A stretch of 64,000 bases of DNA from Antitrichia curtipendula (taxonomy: Eukaryota; Streptophyta; Bryopsida; Hypnales; Leucodontaceae): assembly GCA_951230915.1 (NCBI GenBank), contig OX579640.1, positions 8,886,981 to 8,950,980 on the forward strand, written 5' to 3'. The translations under genes were made by a program, and so were the position numbers. Positions 63,101-64,000 of this stretch are shown here, piece after piece. The notes beneath the pieces are model-generated. The model was not told the DNA's origin, ran no database searches, and was given only the letters and a program-made list of their open reading frames with translations. Each line of letters starts with the position of its first letter. Positions within the stretch are counted from its first letter, which is position 1.

Positions 63101-64000
63101 ATGGCCTCCATTCGAGCGAATGGCCATGAGATTCCACTTATTCTCCCTCTTGGACCAGAAAGGTATGCTATAGTGTCTTTACACCTATTTCATCTCCGAT
63201 TTGGTTTTGTCCAGTCTAGTGCATATGTTGAAAAAGAGGTCATGTCCGGTTCTGGCTGCTTGAAGGAATACGTCCATATGGTTAAGTTAGAACTCCATGA
63301 TGGTCATGTCTGGCACTTGAGGCAAGGTCGCTACAGAGCTTATGGTTTGTCGTCTCTCCTAATAAATGCTTCAACAGAGGTTTTACCTCGCCAGTTAGAC
63401 CATTCTACCGTAAATACGCCTCCTACTCGACATAGAACTAGGAATTCTACAGATTGTGATCGTATTGCAATTGCTAGTATACCAATTCCACTTCTACATG
63501 TGAAGCAAGAAGTCTTTGGCCCTATCATAGATCTCTCTAGTGAGTCAAAGGGAGAGTCTCCCAGCCAACCAAATATTCAAGCACCATTGCCTAATAGTGT
63601 CCCGGCCGATGTCCTCAAAACAACTTCGGGTCTATACCAGTCACCAACGAGTAGTCATGCGTTGTTGATCCATTCTCGTCCACCAACGTCTCTTCATAGT
63701 ATAGGAATGGTTAGTATTATTGGGTGCTTACGAAATCTTGCATTAATTCGTAAATCCAGGAACAAAATTGCTACATTAGACTTCAATTCACTGATCCATC
63801 ACAAAGTACAGTATCTTCCCGCTAACTTTGATGGGGATGTAGTATTTGAGTTGCCTTCTCTTTGTGTTTCAAATTCATCATCCTTTGGAAGAAATCTACA
63901 GGGAATGGATAAAAATACAATGGTCATGCTTGATGTAGGACCATGACATCCAACATTCACAATCAAGATGGCTTGAAGTTCAGAAAATCCTCTTGTGCAA
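63101..64000 (+). pseudogene. Unrecognised single-exon ORF, frameshifted near its 3' end, cut by the window
   Basis: An ATG at 63101 opens 281 codons to a TGA at 63944-63946. The first residues are MASIRANGHEIPLILPLG; the middle is Ser/Pro/Thr-rich (about residues 100-220, likely disordered) and the end contains FGRNLQGMDKN. No domain is named with confidence. From about 63916 the frame one base back continues as coding-like sequence (NGHA, a TGA, then TMTSNIHNQDGLKFRKSSCA) to the window edge. The wording resembles a conserved Cys-containing region that I associate, without certainty, with repetitive uncharacterised plant genes. I read it as a gene or element ORF broken by one frameshift and one stop; a splice event is the alternative. 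The ORF can also be read upstream from 63008 without an ATG. Confidence 0.45.

Overview
Nuclear DNA of a land plant. The evidence is a complete intron-containing alpha-tubulin gene, a complete 17-exon gene for a plant-type ARID plus PHD-finger protein (ARID4-like), and a CACTA transposon with the plant-typical CACTACAA end. Species is not decidable by eye. The low gene density, AT-rich intergenic DNA and a TTAA-targeting element family of a kind rarely reported in flowering plants make a seed-free plant (bryophyte, lycophyte or fern) a reasonable guess, but that is inference. Layout: 1-29.1 kb is AT-rich repeat territory without a recognisable gene. It holds many copies of a ~0.93-kb element bounded by TTAACCCC/GGGGTTAA, copies of a ~300-bp TAAGGTAG-ended MITE, two sizes of a MITE starting TAAGGTRAACCAG, two CACTAAA-ended TA-flanked MITEs and several private hairpins. 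29.1-34.7 kb is mixed: a GC-rich, CpG-rich island with no gene found, a 380-bp hairpin element, another TAAGGTAG copy and decayed tandem repeats. 35.1-42.95 kb is the minus-strand ARID4-like gene with a leader intron, upstream ORFs and a TATA box. 43-56 kb is again repeats: short MITEs in opposite orientation, a 74-bp tandem triplet, three more TTAA elements and a 1.9-kb non-autonomous CACTA element with a 30/31-bp minisatellite inside. 56.84-59.25 kb is the plus-strand alpha-tubulin gene. 60.0-61.2 kb is a cluster of inverted-repeat elements including a nearly perfect 98-bp palindrome. 61.9-64 kb holds two decayed or unrecognised coding regions, one per strand. How the parts relate: the two intact genes are housekeeping genes (chromatin remodelling and microtubules), have no operon-like relation and are separated by ~15 kb of repeats. 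The rest is largely built from small non-autonomous DNA transposons without their transposases, so mobilising enzymes, if any survive, lie elsewhere in the genome. The most unusual signal is the high-copy TTAA-flanked (piggyBac-like) family: about ten full or partial copies in 64 kb in both orientations, several of which keep one similar ~60-codon open frame.
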